Shown here in pieces: positions 1 to 10,989 of a stretch of DNA of 28,787 nt. The notes under the pieces were generated by a model that did no database searches, was not told the origin of the DNA, and saw only the letters and a program-made list of their open reading frames with translations. A program made the translations under genes and the position numbers. The stretch lies in assembly GCA_034696485.1 (NCBI GenBank), contig JAQIWT010000203.1, positions 1-28,787 on the forward strand. Reading direction: 5' to 3'. Within the stretch, counting starts at the first letter, position 1. Each line of letters starts with the position of its first letter. The stretch is from Isohypsibius dastychi. Its lineage: Eukaryota; Tardigrada; Eutardigrada; Parachela; Isohypsibiidae.

Positions 1-1098
1 TAACAAGCTGCTTCGAACAATATGTTCCGCAATCGGACAATACCAGACTTTCCGGCACCAACAAGCAAAACAGTCTTCTTTGAGACAATATTTTGAACAT
101 ATCGTGCGGGCCATAAAACGGCACAAAAATATACTTCCACGGGAAGAAAAACCTGACAAATAAACTGAAGGTGGCTGTTCGCAAAACGTAAGCGTGCAAG
201 GGCTATCAAAATCCTGGCTCCTTCTACCAATTATTGCTTCTAATTCAGCTGACAAATCCGGTAGCAATAAGCTTGTCCAAGAAAAACTTAATGTCAGCTA
301 GTTCATTGTCCTTGATTCCGAGTTTTCTTATGTCGTCCAAATTCCCTGATTCCGTGGCAACCAGAATTTTGCGGAAAAGGTCAGCATTTGATGCACTCAT
401 TTTCGTTGCACTTGCAAATTCGGCAATAGTTGGACTTTCTATTGAAAAAAGTTGTTTAGAAGTAACACAAAATTGCATCAGCCGGACCTGACAGAAGGAT
501 GGCGACTCGTTCAACACCTCCCATGCTGGCTAAGCTGTTTCTTCCATCTACGCCGAACAATTTCTCCAGGAAATTTTCTCCATTTGATTTTAGGAGATTA
601 TTCAGAAATGTGGTGGTCTCTTGGACGGGAGGTCGTTTAGCTGCAGCGCATACTGCCCGGTTTTCGTCATACCTGTCACCAAAGTAATCCGAAATCAGCC
701 CAAATTTCAAAAAATTATAACACGGATGAGAACACATGTTCAAATTTAGACAGTATTTCTATTGAGTCAATTGTAAATAAATCTCGTAGCTCACCCGTTT
801 GGGCAATCAGGACTTCCGTCACAAACGAATCCAAGAGAAATACATTTCTGACCACCTCCCGGGCAAAGAAATGGTTCAGTTGGTGGGCATACAAATTCTT
901 AAAAAATAAAGCACCATTAGCTAATGTCATGCCAATATTTATATGAATTTTACCCTTGCGTTTAGCAAATTGAGAAGCATAATAAGGCAGACGGTTGAGT
1001 TCCTGTACGCGGTTGAACCGGATCGAGGCAAGCGATGACCTTTCAAAATATCCCAGGAAAACTAGGCACAACCAGAACAGCGCTTTCAAAAACTTCAT
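1..1098 (-). CDS. Unrecognised protein with signal-like N-terminus, partial (runs off the left edge)
   Basis: Exon model, read on the minus strand: 1098-752, 672-488, 438-254, 152-1 (continues outside). Intron phases 2, 1, 0 are mutually consistent. The protein starts with a signal-peptide-like stretch (MKFLKALFWLCLVFLGYF), followed by a basic/hydrophobic region, then an Ala/Lys/Glu-rich part and a helical-looking segment with ESGNLDDIRKLGI. The last visible exon has a hydrophobic start and the Gly-rich string VLLVGAGKSG, which resembles a nucleotide-binding loop but lacks the usual GK[ST] end. I do not recognise the family. The first splice is the weak point: a strong GTGAGC donor at 794 gives the wrong phase for the next open exon, whereas a poor GTCTAA donor at 751 fits. 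The donors at 487 (GTCCGG) and 253 (GTCAGC) are also weak. If the last splice is wrong, the protein stops at 245 and the edge exon belongs to another gene. Coding status of the first three exons is likely; the exact joins are inferred. Confidence 0.45.
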
Positions 1099-1622
1099 GT
1101 TTCTCAGCTGTATTTCATTTCAAACAAAATGAAAAGCCCCGTTGAAAAAGCGAGCGGGATCATACTCTTATAGACTTCTATAGATTTTTCATCGAACCGG
1201 AAACACGACTGCTAGAACTTGCCGCTAACAAACGGAATTATGCATCACTTGTGAAGAGCTCCGATCCATTAAACGTCCCATTAACATTTCAATTAACTTA
1301 AACGATCGACCAGCCTTATTGTGATACAGCATCAACTTAATTTTTTTAGAGCATCGTAATTCACAGCGCAGCCTCGGCGATTCTAAGAATCACAAATTCT
1401 GTTTCAATCCGGATCGAACCAAGGCAACCAGACTCCATTAAATTGTTCATCTGTTGAAATTTCAAATGTTATGGTTGTAATATTTACTTTCATCTCATTA
1501 TGCTTCAAAATGAAGTACCATAAACAATGAGAAGCGCTAACTGCTTTGATGTCACATTACTATTCATCGAATTAAAGGGATCACGCCCATGTTTTCATTT
1601 AGATTGGGATGAGTAAGCCCTA
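1099..1622. other. Divergent intergenic region between genes 1 and 2
   Basis: This 524-bp spacer separates the start codons of two oppositely oriented genes, so it probably holds both promoters. I see no convincing TATA box, repeat or RNA gene in it. Confidence 0.5.
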
Positions 1623-2723
1623 ATGGATCCAGCTCATTTGGGACTACGCGTGAAGCCTCTGGACCAACGTCGGACTGAAAATCTATCCGAACAAAAAGTC
1701 CGCTTATTCCGAAAAGATCGTCGCTTATCGAATTACTTCCGGCAAAACGACAGACGTTTTCGCAGCGGTCCTACAGGATATATCCCTAATTTGAGTGTAG
1801 CAGAAAAAAAGAAGCTAGCTGACTATGACCGCCAGCTTGGGTTGGAGAACATTTTCAAATACACTCAACAAGAGCTCAAACTAATTAACCAAGAGGCTAA
1901 ATCAAAAGTTGAAAAAGTATTAGGTGACGTACCGTTGGAATCCGAAGAGGAGCTCACGCAACTCCAGTGTCGCCCAAAAGATTACTGTACAGTCCTCAAT
2001 AAAGGCGATCTTTATCAAGCTCGGAAATTCGAAAACAGGTACAATCCGTACAAAAACGCAATTCCGTCCAGAGTGATCATCCCCGAAGAATGGAGTTTGG
2101 AAGCCGAAAATGCATATCGTTTCCGGAAAGCCGGTTATGAGGACGAAGTCCATTTTCGAATGATGACTGGAATGGATGCAATAGGTCAGCAACCTTTTCT
2201 CATAGTCATTAATTCGAAGCAATATTGTCGATTTCTAAACATTCAAAGAAAATTATATGTGATGTGAATTTGAAACATCGCTTACTTGTTTGACATCGTG
2301 AACGGCTAATATAGTTAACTTGATTTGTATGTAGTCCCATATTGGGAAGACACGGGCCTGATCAAATCGCTCCCAGATCGTGCAGCGAAGACGATAAGAT
2401 TCACCAATAAACGCGAATGTCCGAAGAAAGAGCTGGAGAAAGTGCCTCTGTTTGACTACGATATCACATTCGTGAAACACGACCAATGGCGAATCGCTCT
2501 GTTCCAAACTCGTTTCGGTGTCGTGCAGAAAGAAGCCAAAAAGATGGCGGAGAAACATCGAGTACATCTCCTCCGAAAGCTGGAAAGACAAAAACAAGGT
2601 TCACCGAAATCTCCGAGATCTCCAGACATATTTCGCGACAGCGGAAATCATGAGAGGCACCAGGGTCATCGCCACCGCCAGCCAGTCAGTGACCAGGTCA
2701 AGATGAAATCCGACAAATCTTGA
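1623..2723 (+). CDS. MEIG1-domain protein (meiosis expressed gene 1 homolog) with long extensions
   Basis: Two exons, 1623-2184 and 2335-2723, are joined in phase 1 to give 316 residues. The core at about residues 158-235 has the MEIG1 signature in order: an EEWSLEAENAYRFRKAGY block, then WEDTG, then the NKRECPKKE block across the splice. The join restores an uninterrupted PYWEDTGLIKSL stretch, which supports the intron despite its unusual GTCAGC donor. In mammals MEIG1 is a protein of about 90 residues that binds PACRG and is needed for sperm flagellum assembly. Here the domain carries about 150 extra residues in front, basic at the start and then Lys/Glu-rich, and about 80 behind, ending in a Lys/Arg/Ser/Pro/His-rich tail. 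No membrane or signal segment is visible, so a cytoplasmic or flagellar protein is expected. A poly(A) signal follows at 2869. Confidence 0.8.
2185..2334 (+). other. Intron of the MEIG1-domain gene
   Basis: This 150-bp intron has a weak donor (GTCAGC) and the acceptor TTTGTATGTAG. It was chosen because the join is in phase and restores the conserved MEIG1 block. Confidence 0.75.
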
Positions 2724-2868
2724 TCGGCCTTGACTATTCACTTGACTAACGATCACGGGACTCATACAAAACAGAAATTGTTATTGGAAAAGTCAATGAC
2801 AACTCGAAGATGCACAATAAGTGTCAGATGAAATTCAATAACGCGCTCAAAAGGTCACAAAAGTAATT

Positions 2869-2874
2869 AATAAA
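2869..2874 (+). terminator. Poly(A) signal AATAAA of the MEIG1-domain gene
   Basis: AATAAA lies 146 bp after the stop codon, before the convergent LDL-receptor gene whose stop codon is at 2948. No matching signal was seen for the LDL-receptor gene on the other strand. Confidence 0.6.
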
Positions 2875-2947
2875 ATGCTTCACTTTGCTACCAAAAACCA
2901 ACCGGAAATGTCACCATTGGCCATCAAAAAGGGCACAAAATACAAAA

Positions 2948-5900
2948 TCACGGGGTGCAGTTGGAAGCGGGAGTGTCCGGAACGCGCTCCGACGAACACG
3001 ATCTGCGGTTCTTGTAAAATCGTACCATGTAATTCGAGGGCGTCACGTTCTCATAAACTGGATTCGTGAAGCCTCCCAAAACCGAAGGACAACGAAGTGG
3101 TTTCTTTGGTGGAGTTTCCGGGTCCGCATCCAAGAGGTTCTTCACATCAGATTCATTCTCAGGCATCATGCAGTATTTCCGGAATAAGTAGATCAAAATG
3201 ACCACAACAACAACTGCCAAAAGCGATGCGCAGACAATCCCTGCCAAAGTAGATGCAGAATGGTCAGAATTCTGAAGTGAAGATGCTGATATATAAGGAT
3301 GCGGAAGGACGCGAGATGGATGGCGCTGTTCAATCGGTCGCGATGTGATCAAGTGACATCGGTTCGACATACAAACACAGGGATCATGAGGATGGGTTCT
3401 TTCCGGTCCTTCGCAGGTACAATCAGCGCTGTTGAGACAAGCATGCTCAGTTCTGATATGTTCCAATCCGATACTCTTAGCTGATGGATAACGTGAAGGC
3501 ACAGTAGCTCCAACAGTAACCTGGACACATTTTGAAGAATCCGAAAGCTGATATCCAGACTTACAAGCGCAAACGAAGGAAGCATTCGAAATAGCCAAGC
3601 AGATTTGTTCGCAAGGACTGGCTCCGTTGATTCGTTGACAGGGAGAGCTGACCGGCATTTGTCGGGAGGAATGAATTGCAACCACGGCCATTGGCTGGGT
3701 CTTACCGGTACTCCGGGCAGTCTGGAAATCCTTTCCGTTGGTCAGAACGCTGCTGATGGACCGGAAGTACCAATCGCTCCAAAACAGCCGATTGCCCAGG
3801 ATAGTCAGCGCGAACGGATGCGAGTCCTTTTGATGGATAACAACACGTCTGTCAGTTCCGTCGAATGTTGAGCTTTCGATCCACTTGTTATGAGCATCCA
3901 GCCAATACAGTCGATCATGGATGTAGTCGATGGTCAGCGAGTTCGGCCAGACGATCTTTGTGGTGATTATCGCTTTTCCTATTGACGAAATGATTAACTT
4001 GTGCACAGAATTTAAAGCAGTTCGGAATAACATACTGGCTGTTCCATCGAGAAGAACACGTTCGATGACAGACACTTTTTTCCATTGTGAGAAGAACAAA
4101 AACCGACGAGCCGGATGGACAGCAATTCCTCGTGGACTATCCAGACGATCTTGACCAATTAGAACGGTGCAGTAGAACTCACTTCCGCCGACAGCACAAA
4201 CGCCGATTTCTGGTTTCTCCGTGTCGGTGTAGTAGAGGTTCTCCGACACCCAGTCATATGCAAGACCTTCTGGAAGCGATAGTTTATCCAAGATAGTCTT
4301 TTCTCGAGCAGGGTTGCCTTCCGATATCAAAATGTCTCCGCGAAAGCTGTCTGTCACGAACACCTAGAGAACTCAATCAGAAAAAAACCCACGGAGAGCT
4401 AGGAAGACAGCAGCTCACCTTGCTTGTGTTGTTCACGTCATGGAAGTCCAGGCCGGTCATAATCTGCTCTTGCCCCCCGGAAATCAGAATTCCATCGCCT
4501 TGCAGATTGACTCCAAACCACTTCACTTGAGCACCGAGAGCGTATCCGATGTAAGCTTGTCCGGTTGGTTTGCACGTTCTGTTGTCTGGCTCCAAACGAA
4601 ATCCCGGGGCGCACGTGCATTTGAAGCTCCCACGAACGCTATGGCAATAGTGTCCGCATGGTCCACTGAGTGATCCATCGCCGGTACAATGGTTCTTTTC
4701 ATCGCAAGCTTTTTTGTCCTCGGAGAGAAAGTATCTACAAAGCAGAATTAAGTCATGACTTCGACACCTAGTTTTGTGATTTAGAACCTACCCATTGGGG
4801 CAAGTACAAACTGGGCCAACAGGGGTCGCTCTGCAAGTATGGCTACATTGACCGTTATACAAGCAAGCATGCTGACATTGGCCTCCCTCATCTGATCCAT
4901 CAATGCAGTCCAGTTGTTTATCACAGAGCTTCTCCAGTGGAAGACAGTTCATGGAACCGTTCTTGCCGGGGCACGCAACATGGGTCTCCGGACAACCTGC
5001 AGTGACTTTCGACCCTGTCTTGGAGGATGATGAAGAACCGGCACACTGCAACTCGTCGCTTTCATCTTCGCAGTCGACGCTTCCGTCACAGACCCAGTTC
5101 TTTGGGATACACTCGCCATTATTGCAGACAAAATCCGCGCTGAGACAAGCGTCAGACTGAGCTCGCTTTTCTTCCAGCAGGATGACACCAACACCTGGAA
5201 TCAGAGACCGTTCTTACCAATCTATGGGTTCATTGCATGGATCTTCTTACCCGAATTTGTGCACTGAGGTAACTTTTCATCTTCTCCTTGTGAGCAATCA
5301 CGATTTCCGTCACAAAGCCATCTTTCGGGGATACATCTTCCGTCCAAGCAGCTCCAGTTTGTTCCGCTACACTTGGAAATATCGGCGCTGGAGTTCTTAC
5401 ATTCGAACATGGATTCGTCGGAGGCGTCGCTGCAGTCTGTTGTAGAATCACATCGGCGATTTTTGGCTATGCACTGTGATCCTGATGAACAGGCCCATTC
5501 GTGTGGAAGACATTCTTTCTTGCAGATGCTGTCCGATTCGTCGTCACCAGTCTTGCAATCCTTTTCTTTATCACAACGCCAGTGAAGAGGTATGCATTTC
5601 CCGTCCGAGCAGCGGAAGTTGTCTTCTGGACAAGGCTTCACACACGTATCCGCATGTTCCTAAAACAACAGCCTTCATAACTGAGCATTCTCCGGCCACA
5701 CAGGAAGTTCTTATCTCAAACCAGAAAACACGAAGTCAACAACTGTCGACCACAAAGCACAAGCAATTCGGATGTTACACGGCAGGAGCCCTCCAGTTGG
5801 AAAATAATTCAAAGCTTACAAGTGACCTTTTGTCTTACAAGAGGAGAACTCACATCTGTCCGATCTTTACAATCACTTTCTCCATCACACCGATAATCGA

Positions 5901-6236
5901 TGGGAAGACATCTGACTTTGTCGCACAGGAACTCTCGTGTTGTGCAGTTTGGCGGAGGACAGTTGACTTCGTCGGATCCATCCTTACAATCGACTTGAGA
6001 ATCACAGCGCCATTTTTCGAGTATGCATTCCCCACTTCCACAGCGAATGTCGTTTTTCGGACAGTTATCTTTGTCTGAATACCGAAAACACTAATCCACA
6101 TCTGCAGCACCACCAATCGACTTTTCTTACCAGTGAAACCCAGCATGGCGGCCAAAAATTCCAATCCGCCATTACTTCCGGGCACCCAGGAGGCCAGGAG
6201 CACGATAACGAGCGCTCCAGGGACAAAATTCTTCAT
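2948..6236 (-). CDS. LDL receptor family protein (LDLR/VLDLR/lipophorin-receptor type), complete
   Basis: Seven exons on the minus strand: 6236-6131, 6074-5854, 5659-5251, 5194-4792, 4734-4419, 4363-4036, 3978-2948, giving 937 residues. Order: signal peptide (1-23); seven LDLa modules (about 40-350), each with six cysteines and the acidic calcium end; two EGF modules (about 350-432); a beta-propeller (about 433-700) with YWTD variants LYYTD, LYWLD, LFWSD; a third EGF (about 715-755); a six-cysteine stretch; a transmembrane helix (about 840-860); and a 77-residue tail with NPVY at about 900. LDLa modules bind ligand, the EGF-propeller block releases it in acidic endosomes, and NPxY recruits clathrin adaptors, so the likely role is lipoprotein or yolk-protein uptake. 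Size and module order match vertebrate LDLR and arthropod lipophorin receptors. The 57-bp intron inside the propeller has no stop codon and is easily missed. Orthology within the subfamily is not resolved. Confidence 0.93.
3979..4035 (-). other. Stop-free 57-bp intron inside the LDL-receptor propeller
   Basis: Read on the minus strand it starts GTATGT and ends GTCAATAG, is a multiple of three and has no in-frame stop. Removing it joins LLDGTA to RKAIITTKIVWPN, which matches the usual propeller-blade spacing. Keeping it inserts 19 residues into a blade. Confidence 0.8.
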
Positions 6237-7660
6237 CGTGAATGTCCGACAAAAAGCGATTAGGCAGTCCACAAAACGGTGAGACAAAACGCGACAAAAA
6301 ATAACGACAAAACCCCGGAAAACCCGCGGAAGCAAATTCAAGTGTGCGACAAGTTGAAATTCTAACAACGAGCCTGGCTGAAGCTCATCTGAATCGGCTG
6401 AACAACAACGACCGTTTAGTCCTGCCCAGTGGCCGCCTGTCTGCCTTGTCGAGAAAGGTCGGGGACCCCTGCGCTTGGCTTTGGCTTTGGCCGCCGTTGG
6501 CGATGAGTTAGTTCAGAACTTACAAGCGGATTGGATTTTAAGTCACTTCGAGCACTAATGGAAGATGCTGTTCATTAGAAATTTTGAATACTGTTCGAAA
6601 CAACGAATAAAAAGTATTTATTTTAATGTCTCAAGTTCAAATTCGATGGGTGAAATGAATGAGCATCTAAAAAACCTCCACAAGAAAATTACCGGTGACC
6701 TTTAAGCTAATCATGTTAACTGGGGCATTTAAAATTAGCCAATTTAGCGACAGATTGAAATAGGATGTTACAGAAGCCATTGGGAGAACTTTCGCGGGCG
6801 GTATCGATTATTTTCTATTTTTAGCTCTCGGATGCTCCATTTTCTACTTTTTCTACGTCGTGGTCTCGGTGGCTGATACCAGATCACTGACTTTCAAAAA
6901 ACAGATAATCCCAATACTTTGTCTTACGACTTTGTGAACGCTTTCAAGAGATTCACTACAGAATAGAATGAATACCACAAAATGTATAGGTTAACACTTA
7001 ATATATCCTCCCTTTAATCCGTTATTAAAGAACCAGACATCTTCATTTCTTTACAATGATTTTGCCTAGAAATGAAATAAATCCAACGTACGTTTCATAT
7101 TTGCTGCGTAAATATAAAATGCATCTTTTCTCATTCCATTTCGTTGTTCCGATCAAAGTTGGGCTCGAGCAATGGATGGACATACCTCAAGTTGGATTTA
7201 TGAATTGCAAGAAAAGCGGTCTGTCTGTCTCTATTCATTTCGTCGTAGCCCCTGTCTCTCTCGTAGCGTGTTCAGGCTTGAGAGCAGATGAGGCAACGTG
7301 TTGGCCACTGTCATACACACAGCAGCAAAGCGAAGAACGGGCTCATCCATTTCCAAAAGATCTCCTCATTTTCTTCTGGTTGCTTGCCTCTGCTCGCCGA
7401 GAGCTATTTACCTTCTCTGTTCAAAATTTGGTGAAAGGTGCCAGAACTGAAATCATAATCTTCAACATGCCGTTCCTTTGAAAATCCTTCGCCTTCCTTC
7501 CAGCGTTCCATTTCGTTCTCCAGCTCTCGAGTTGTGTGTGCTTTGTTGATTATTTTTCGATTCTGTGAAATGATCCTGCCGTGGATTATGTCTTTGCTGA
7601 AGGAGTCTGCCCTGGATTGTATTCTTCTGTCGAGGAAATGATGAGGCTTGCTGAAACAGC
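6237..7660. other. Divergent promoter region between LDL-receptor and Spred genes, with untranslated sequence
   Basis: About 1.4 kb lie between the two start codons. The first 300 bp next to the receptor gene are GC-rich, with a short run of GGCTTT/GGCCGC words near 6475-6495, compatible with a promoter. An ATG-initiated open frame of 141 codons at 7056-7481 has no recognisable domain. No repeat family or RNA gene is seen. Confidence 0.4.
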
Positions 7661-10600
7661 ATGAACGAGGAAAATCTGAGCAGGTGAGTTTGTGGGGGTG
7701 TTCAATGGGTATTGCATGCGTTTTGATGTTCTAAGGAATGGCTCTCGGATATTAAAAGTGTGAAGGTTGAAGAGAACTTCTGTGATACGGTGGTATTCCG
7801 TTCATTCTGATTGTGAATTCGTTGTTGACTTTTGATGGATGACGTCGTAGTAAGAATATATTTCACATTTCAGTTAGTTTGAATAATTTGTAGAGATTTG
7901 TGAAAATGAGATCTTTGAAGATATTATTTGGTTGTACGAAGCTGATATGGCCATTTACGACATCCAGCAGTTCATTCAGAATTTTATGGGCATATAGTTT
8001 TATGAATTGATTCCTGGGCGCCAAGTTTATGTGAATGAAACTGCGATTACGTTAACATGCTGCGAGTGTCGGCGCGGCGCAGGAAGTGATCGCGCTGATG
8101 CTGCGGAAAAGAAGGACATGGAGGAAGAGAAATCGGTTGCTGGCATTTCGGTCTGGCGAAGTTTATATTTTCGTTCAATGGAAAATCTTTGTTAGCTTAA
8201 GAGAAATTCCGCATATGTGGAAGATCGCCTTTGCTTGTGATCTCGTGATGGAATGATGTCCAAACGGAGTATCTGGTTAAATTTATATAATGGATCGGTT
8301 CGTTTCATCTTTGCAGACTAATTTTATGCTGATGGAGTTGAAGGGAAGAGCACACGTATTTCGGGAGGACTTTCAGTTTCGAGGGTGTGGTTGTTTGAAC
8401 GGGACTCTGAAGGAGTGCTCTTGTGCGCGTAACCCTGACGATTTTCGGTTATGCGACGCTTTTCACGTTTACTTTTGGAATATTACGCATTGCTTATGCA
8501 ATGTCGTTTCTCCGCGAGCATCGTTTACACCTTTTGATGACTTTCTGAGACACATCAAAAGAAACGTTGTCACCTTGACTTTCAGAAAATGTGTTCGTGC
8601 ATTATTTTATTCTCCAGTTTTCATTTTTATGGGCTTCCGTTTATTACGGGTAGAGTTTTGCATAACGTGGATAATGAATGGATTTGAGACGCGGTAATGA
8701 TGAAAGTTTGCCGTCTAGCCTCAGAGTGAAATGTGCAGAAGTGAGAAAGCTGACCATTTCCTGTTTCTTTTGTTCTGCAAATGGATCAATTGAAGGGTGC
8801 GGCAGCCTTGGGGATTGCTTTCTTCTTGTGAATGGGTTTTGTGCCTGCTGCTGTCGGGGTGTGTGAGAAGGAAAGGGCTCTCTGTCTTCAGCTGATTTTC
8901 GAACTTCATTGGAACATTGGATTACACGATACTTGCATTGCAATCTTATCAGGGCGGAACACAGATACTACTATTTTTAACGCATCGATCACTTTTTTCT
9001 GATCCATTTAGCGATTTTTTCTTCTTGACATAATCGTATTCTTTCTTTGCAGCAATGAATGCCTTGTTCGTGTCCGCGCCCAGGTTATGGCCAGGGATGA
9101 CTCGTCGGGAGGATGGGTTCCGGTTGGCGGCGGCGGATTGAGTTTTGTCGCGCTCCGGAAGGTCTCTCGTTTCATCGCTGAAACCATCCCTCCTTCCACT
9201 CAACCGGTGAAAACTAAAACGGAATTTGTCATCACAGGACACAAGAGCACGGACGATTCGGTGAATATTGGAATTCTTCCATATTTTTGAAGTTGTCTGA
9301 CTTCATTTTTATCTTCAGATATGTTTAAACTGTATTGTAAAAAGGGATATGCAGTACAACCAAGTCACACCAACATTTCGTCACTGGGGTGTTAACAGCA
9401 AGAAATTTGGATTAACTTTCCCAAATCCGGTTGATGCGAAATTGTTCGATACAGCTATCGAGAAAGCAATCGAAGAGCTAAAGACTTGTGAGTATTTCTC
9501 ATTATGCTTGCGGGGGCTGCAGAACATATGCTGGTAGTGCACATGATGCATATTTGAGAGTGGAATTTTGCTGATTTCCATCTGCCAGATTGATTTAACC
9601 AGTATTATGCAGAATGGACTCTAATTCAAACGACTGATATACCTTGTACTAATGGATTGATATCCATCTTGCAGATACCCCGGAGCCGTCACCTAAAGCC
9701 GGAAGAGGATGCGCGAGTGAAGTGAATTCGGATGCTGACAGTGGCTCGGTGGTAGGAGATTTATTAGATCTGCTCCTCTTATCCGCTTGGAAAAATAATT
9801 CGCTTTTTTAATTTAAGGAAGGAGAAGAGTTTGCGAGATTGGGAAGGGGGAAGCGATTGCGTCCGTCAATGCCGTTATCATCGAGGAGATCTGCTAGCCC
9901 CCAGCTATCATCCCTTTCCGTTCCATCACCCATCCATAACTCCAGGAGCTCCACCCAGCTTTTGGCAGCCAAGCGGCTCTCGTCATTGCCAACCAACATG
10001 ACCAAATCATTATCATCGCCCCTGCAGACCTCGGAGACCAAGAACACGTTTGCTGTCCGTCTTTCCAATTCCACGAATGTTGTGGAATTATCTACCAAAG
10101 ATATCACCACTCCTCTAGTGCCTCAGGATCCGCCGTCGATTGAAAAGTACACTTACGTTGATGTGATCCCGAGTAAGAAGGAAGAACGCACTCCGATAAG
10201 AACACACCCGGATCCCCCTTCCGGACCTCACGACTATTCTTACCCGTCCCTGGAATCTGTTGGTAGATCGGAGAAACGAGATTCGATAAGCAGTATCAAG
10301 ATTCACAATCTTGATCTCATGTCCAGTCATCGACCGCCATTGCTGCCGATTAAAAATAAGAGAAAACGCAGCAAGAAGAAGGAAAAGGAAAAGAAGTATT
10401 CTCGTGGAGAGCGCATTCGATGTCGTTATTGCCATGAGTTTTACTCGGCGGACGGAAATGAAAAAGGCTCTTGTGAGTTTGCACCGGATCGTGTAAAAGA
10501 TGGAATTAACAAAGTGACCTGCATACCAGCGCTGACGAGCGTACTGTACCGGTGTACGTCGGACGTTGATGGTGAATGCACAAATCCCTGCAGCTGTGAT

Positions 10601-10759
10601 ACAAGTGTGCGAAATTGCTTCGGACGATGGATTGTCATGGCGGCCTTGTCGCTGATTCTTCCGTGCCTTTGCTGTTATCTTCCATTGAGGGGATGTCACA
10701 AGGTAGGACTGGCTTGTGGGATATGTGGTGGAAAGCACGAAGCAATGGATCCTCGTTGA
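7661..10759 (+). CDS. Spred protein (EVH1 domain plus Sprouty domain), inhibitor of Ras/ERK signalling
   Basis: Five exons, 7661-7683, 9053-9260, 9319-9487, 9675-9751, 9818-10759, give 472 residues with consistent phases. The first exon codes only seven residues plus two bases and is followed by a 1.37-kb intron, as expected for the short leader before the EVH1 domain. The EVH1 domain (about 10-130) contains the near-invariant [11 protein letters not shown] and VTPTFRHW blocks. A short YTYVD motif near 270 may be the Kit-binding region. A Lys/Arg run precedes the Cys-rich Sprouty domain (about 361-465), which keeps [26 protein letters not shown] and CGGKHEA. Spred proteins are held at membranes by the palmitoylated Sprouty domain, recruit neurofibromin to Ras and damp ERK signalling. 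The donor of exon 4 could be at 9749 instead of 9752, changing one residue. Several cysteines of the vertebrate Sprouty domain appear replaced. Confidence 0.92.
7684..9052 (+). other. First intron of the Spred gene
   Basis: This 1369-bp intron has a GTGAGT donor and a pyrimidine-rich acceptor (CTTTCTTTGCAG). Large first introns often hold enhancers. An intronic open frame of 135 codons at 8290-8697 has no recognisable domain. No transposon or RNA gene is seen. Confidence 0.8.
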
Positions 10760-10983
10760 ACTGTTTTCATTTTATGTTTCAGTCCTATCGAACAAAAAGT
10801 GCTTTATATGAGAATATCAACCTTGTTTTATATTTAATTTTTTTGACTCTCCTTGATAAATGGGTGATGGTTTCGTACTGCCGGAAATTGTACAGCCGTG
10901 AGAAAACTTTGTTGGTTGTACAGATTTTGTGAATAATTTTATTATTTTCGTATCCTAGTTTGGAAGTGGGAGAAGTCAACTGG

Positions 10984-10989
10984 AATAAA
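10984..10989 (+). terminator. Poly(A) signal AATAAA of the Spred gene
   Basis: AATAAA lies 225 bp after the Spred stop codon, and no earlier match is seen. The intervening sequence is AT-rich and reads as 3' untranslated region. Confidence 0.5.

Noticed and set aside
5476-6078. Plus-strand open frame of 200 codons
   Set aside because: It is antisense to LDLa exons and an intron of the LDL-receptor gene, whose minus-strand reading has clear cysteine modules and consistent splicing.
7056-7481. Plus-strand open frame of 141 codons upstream of Spred
   Set aside because: No domain, no leader, low-complexity codon use and a location in the probable promoter or leader of Spred; treated as chance.
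10115-10738. Minus-strand open frame of 207 codons
   Set aside because: It is antisense to the Spred last exon, which encodes a recognisable Sprouty domain on the plus strand.
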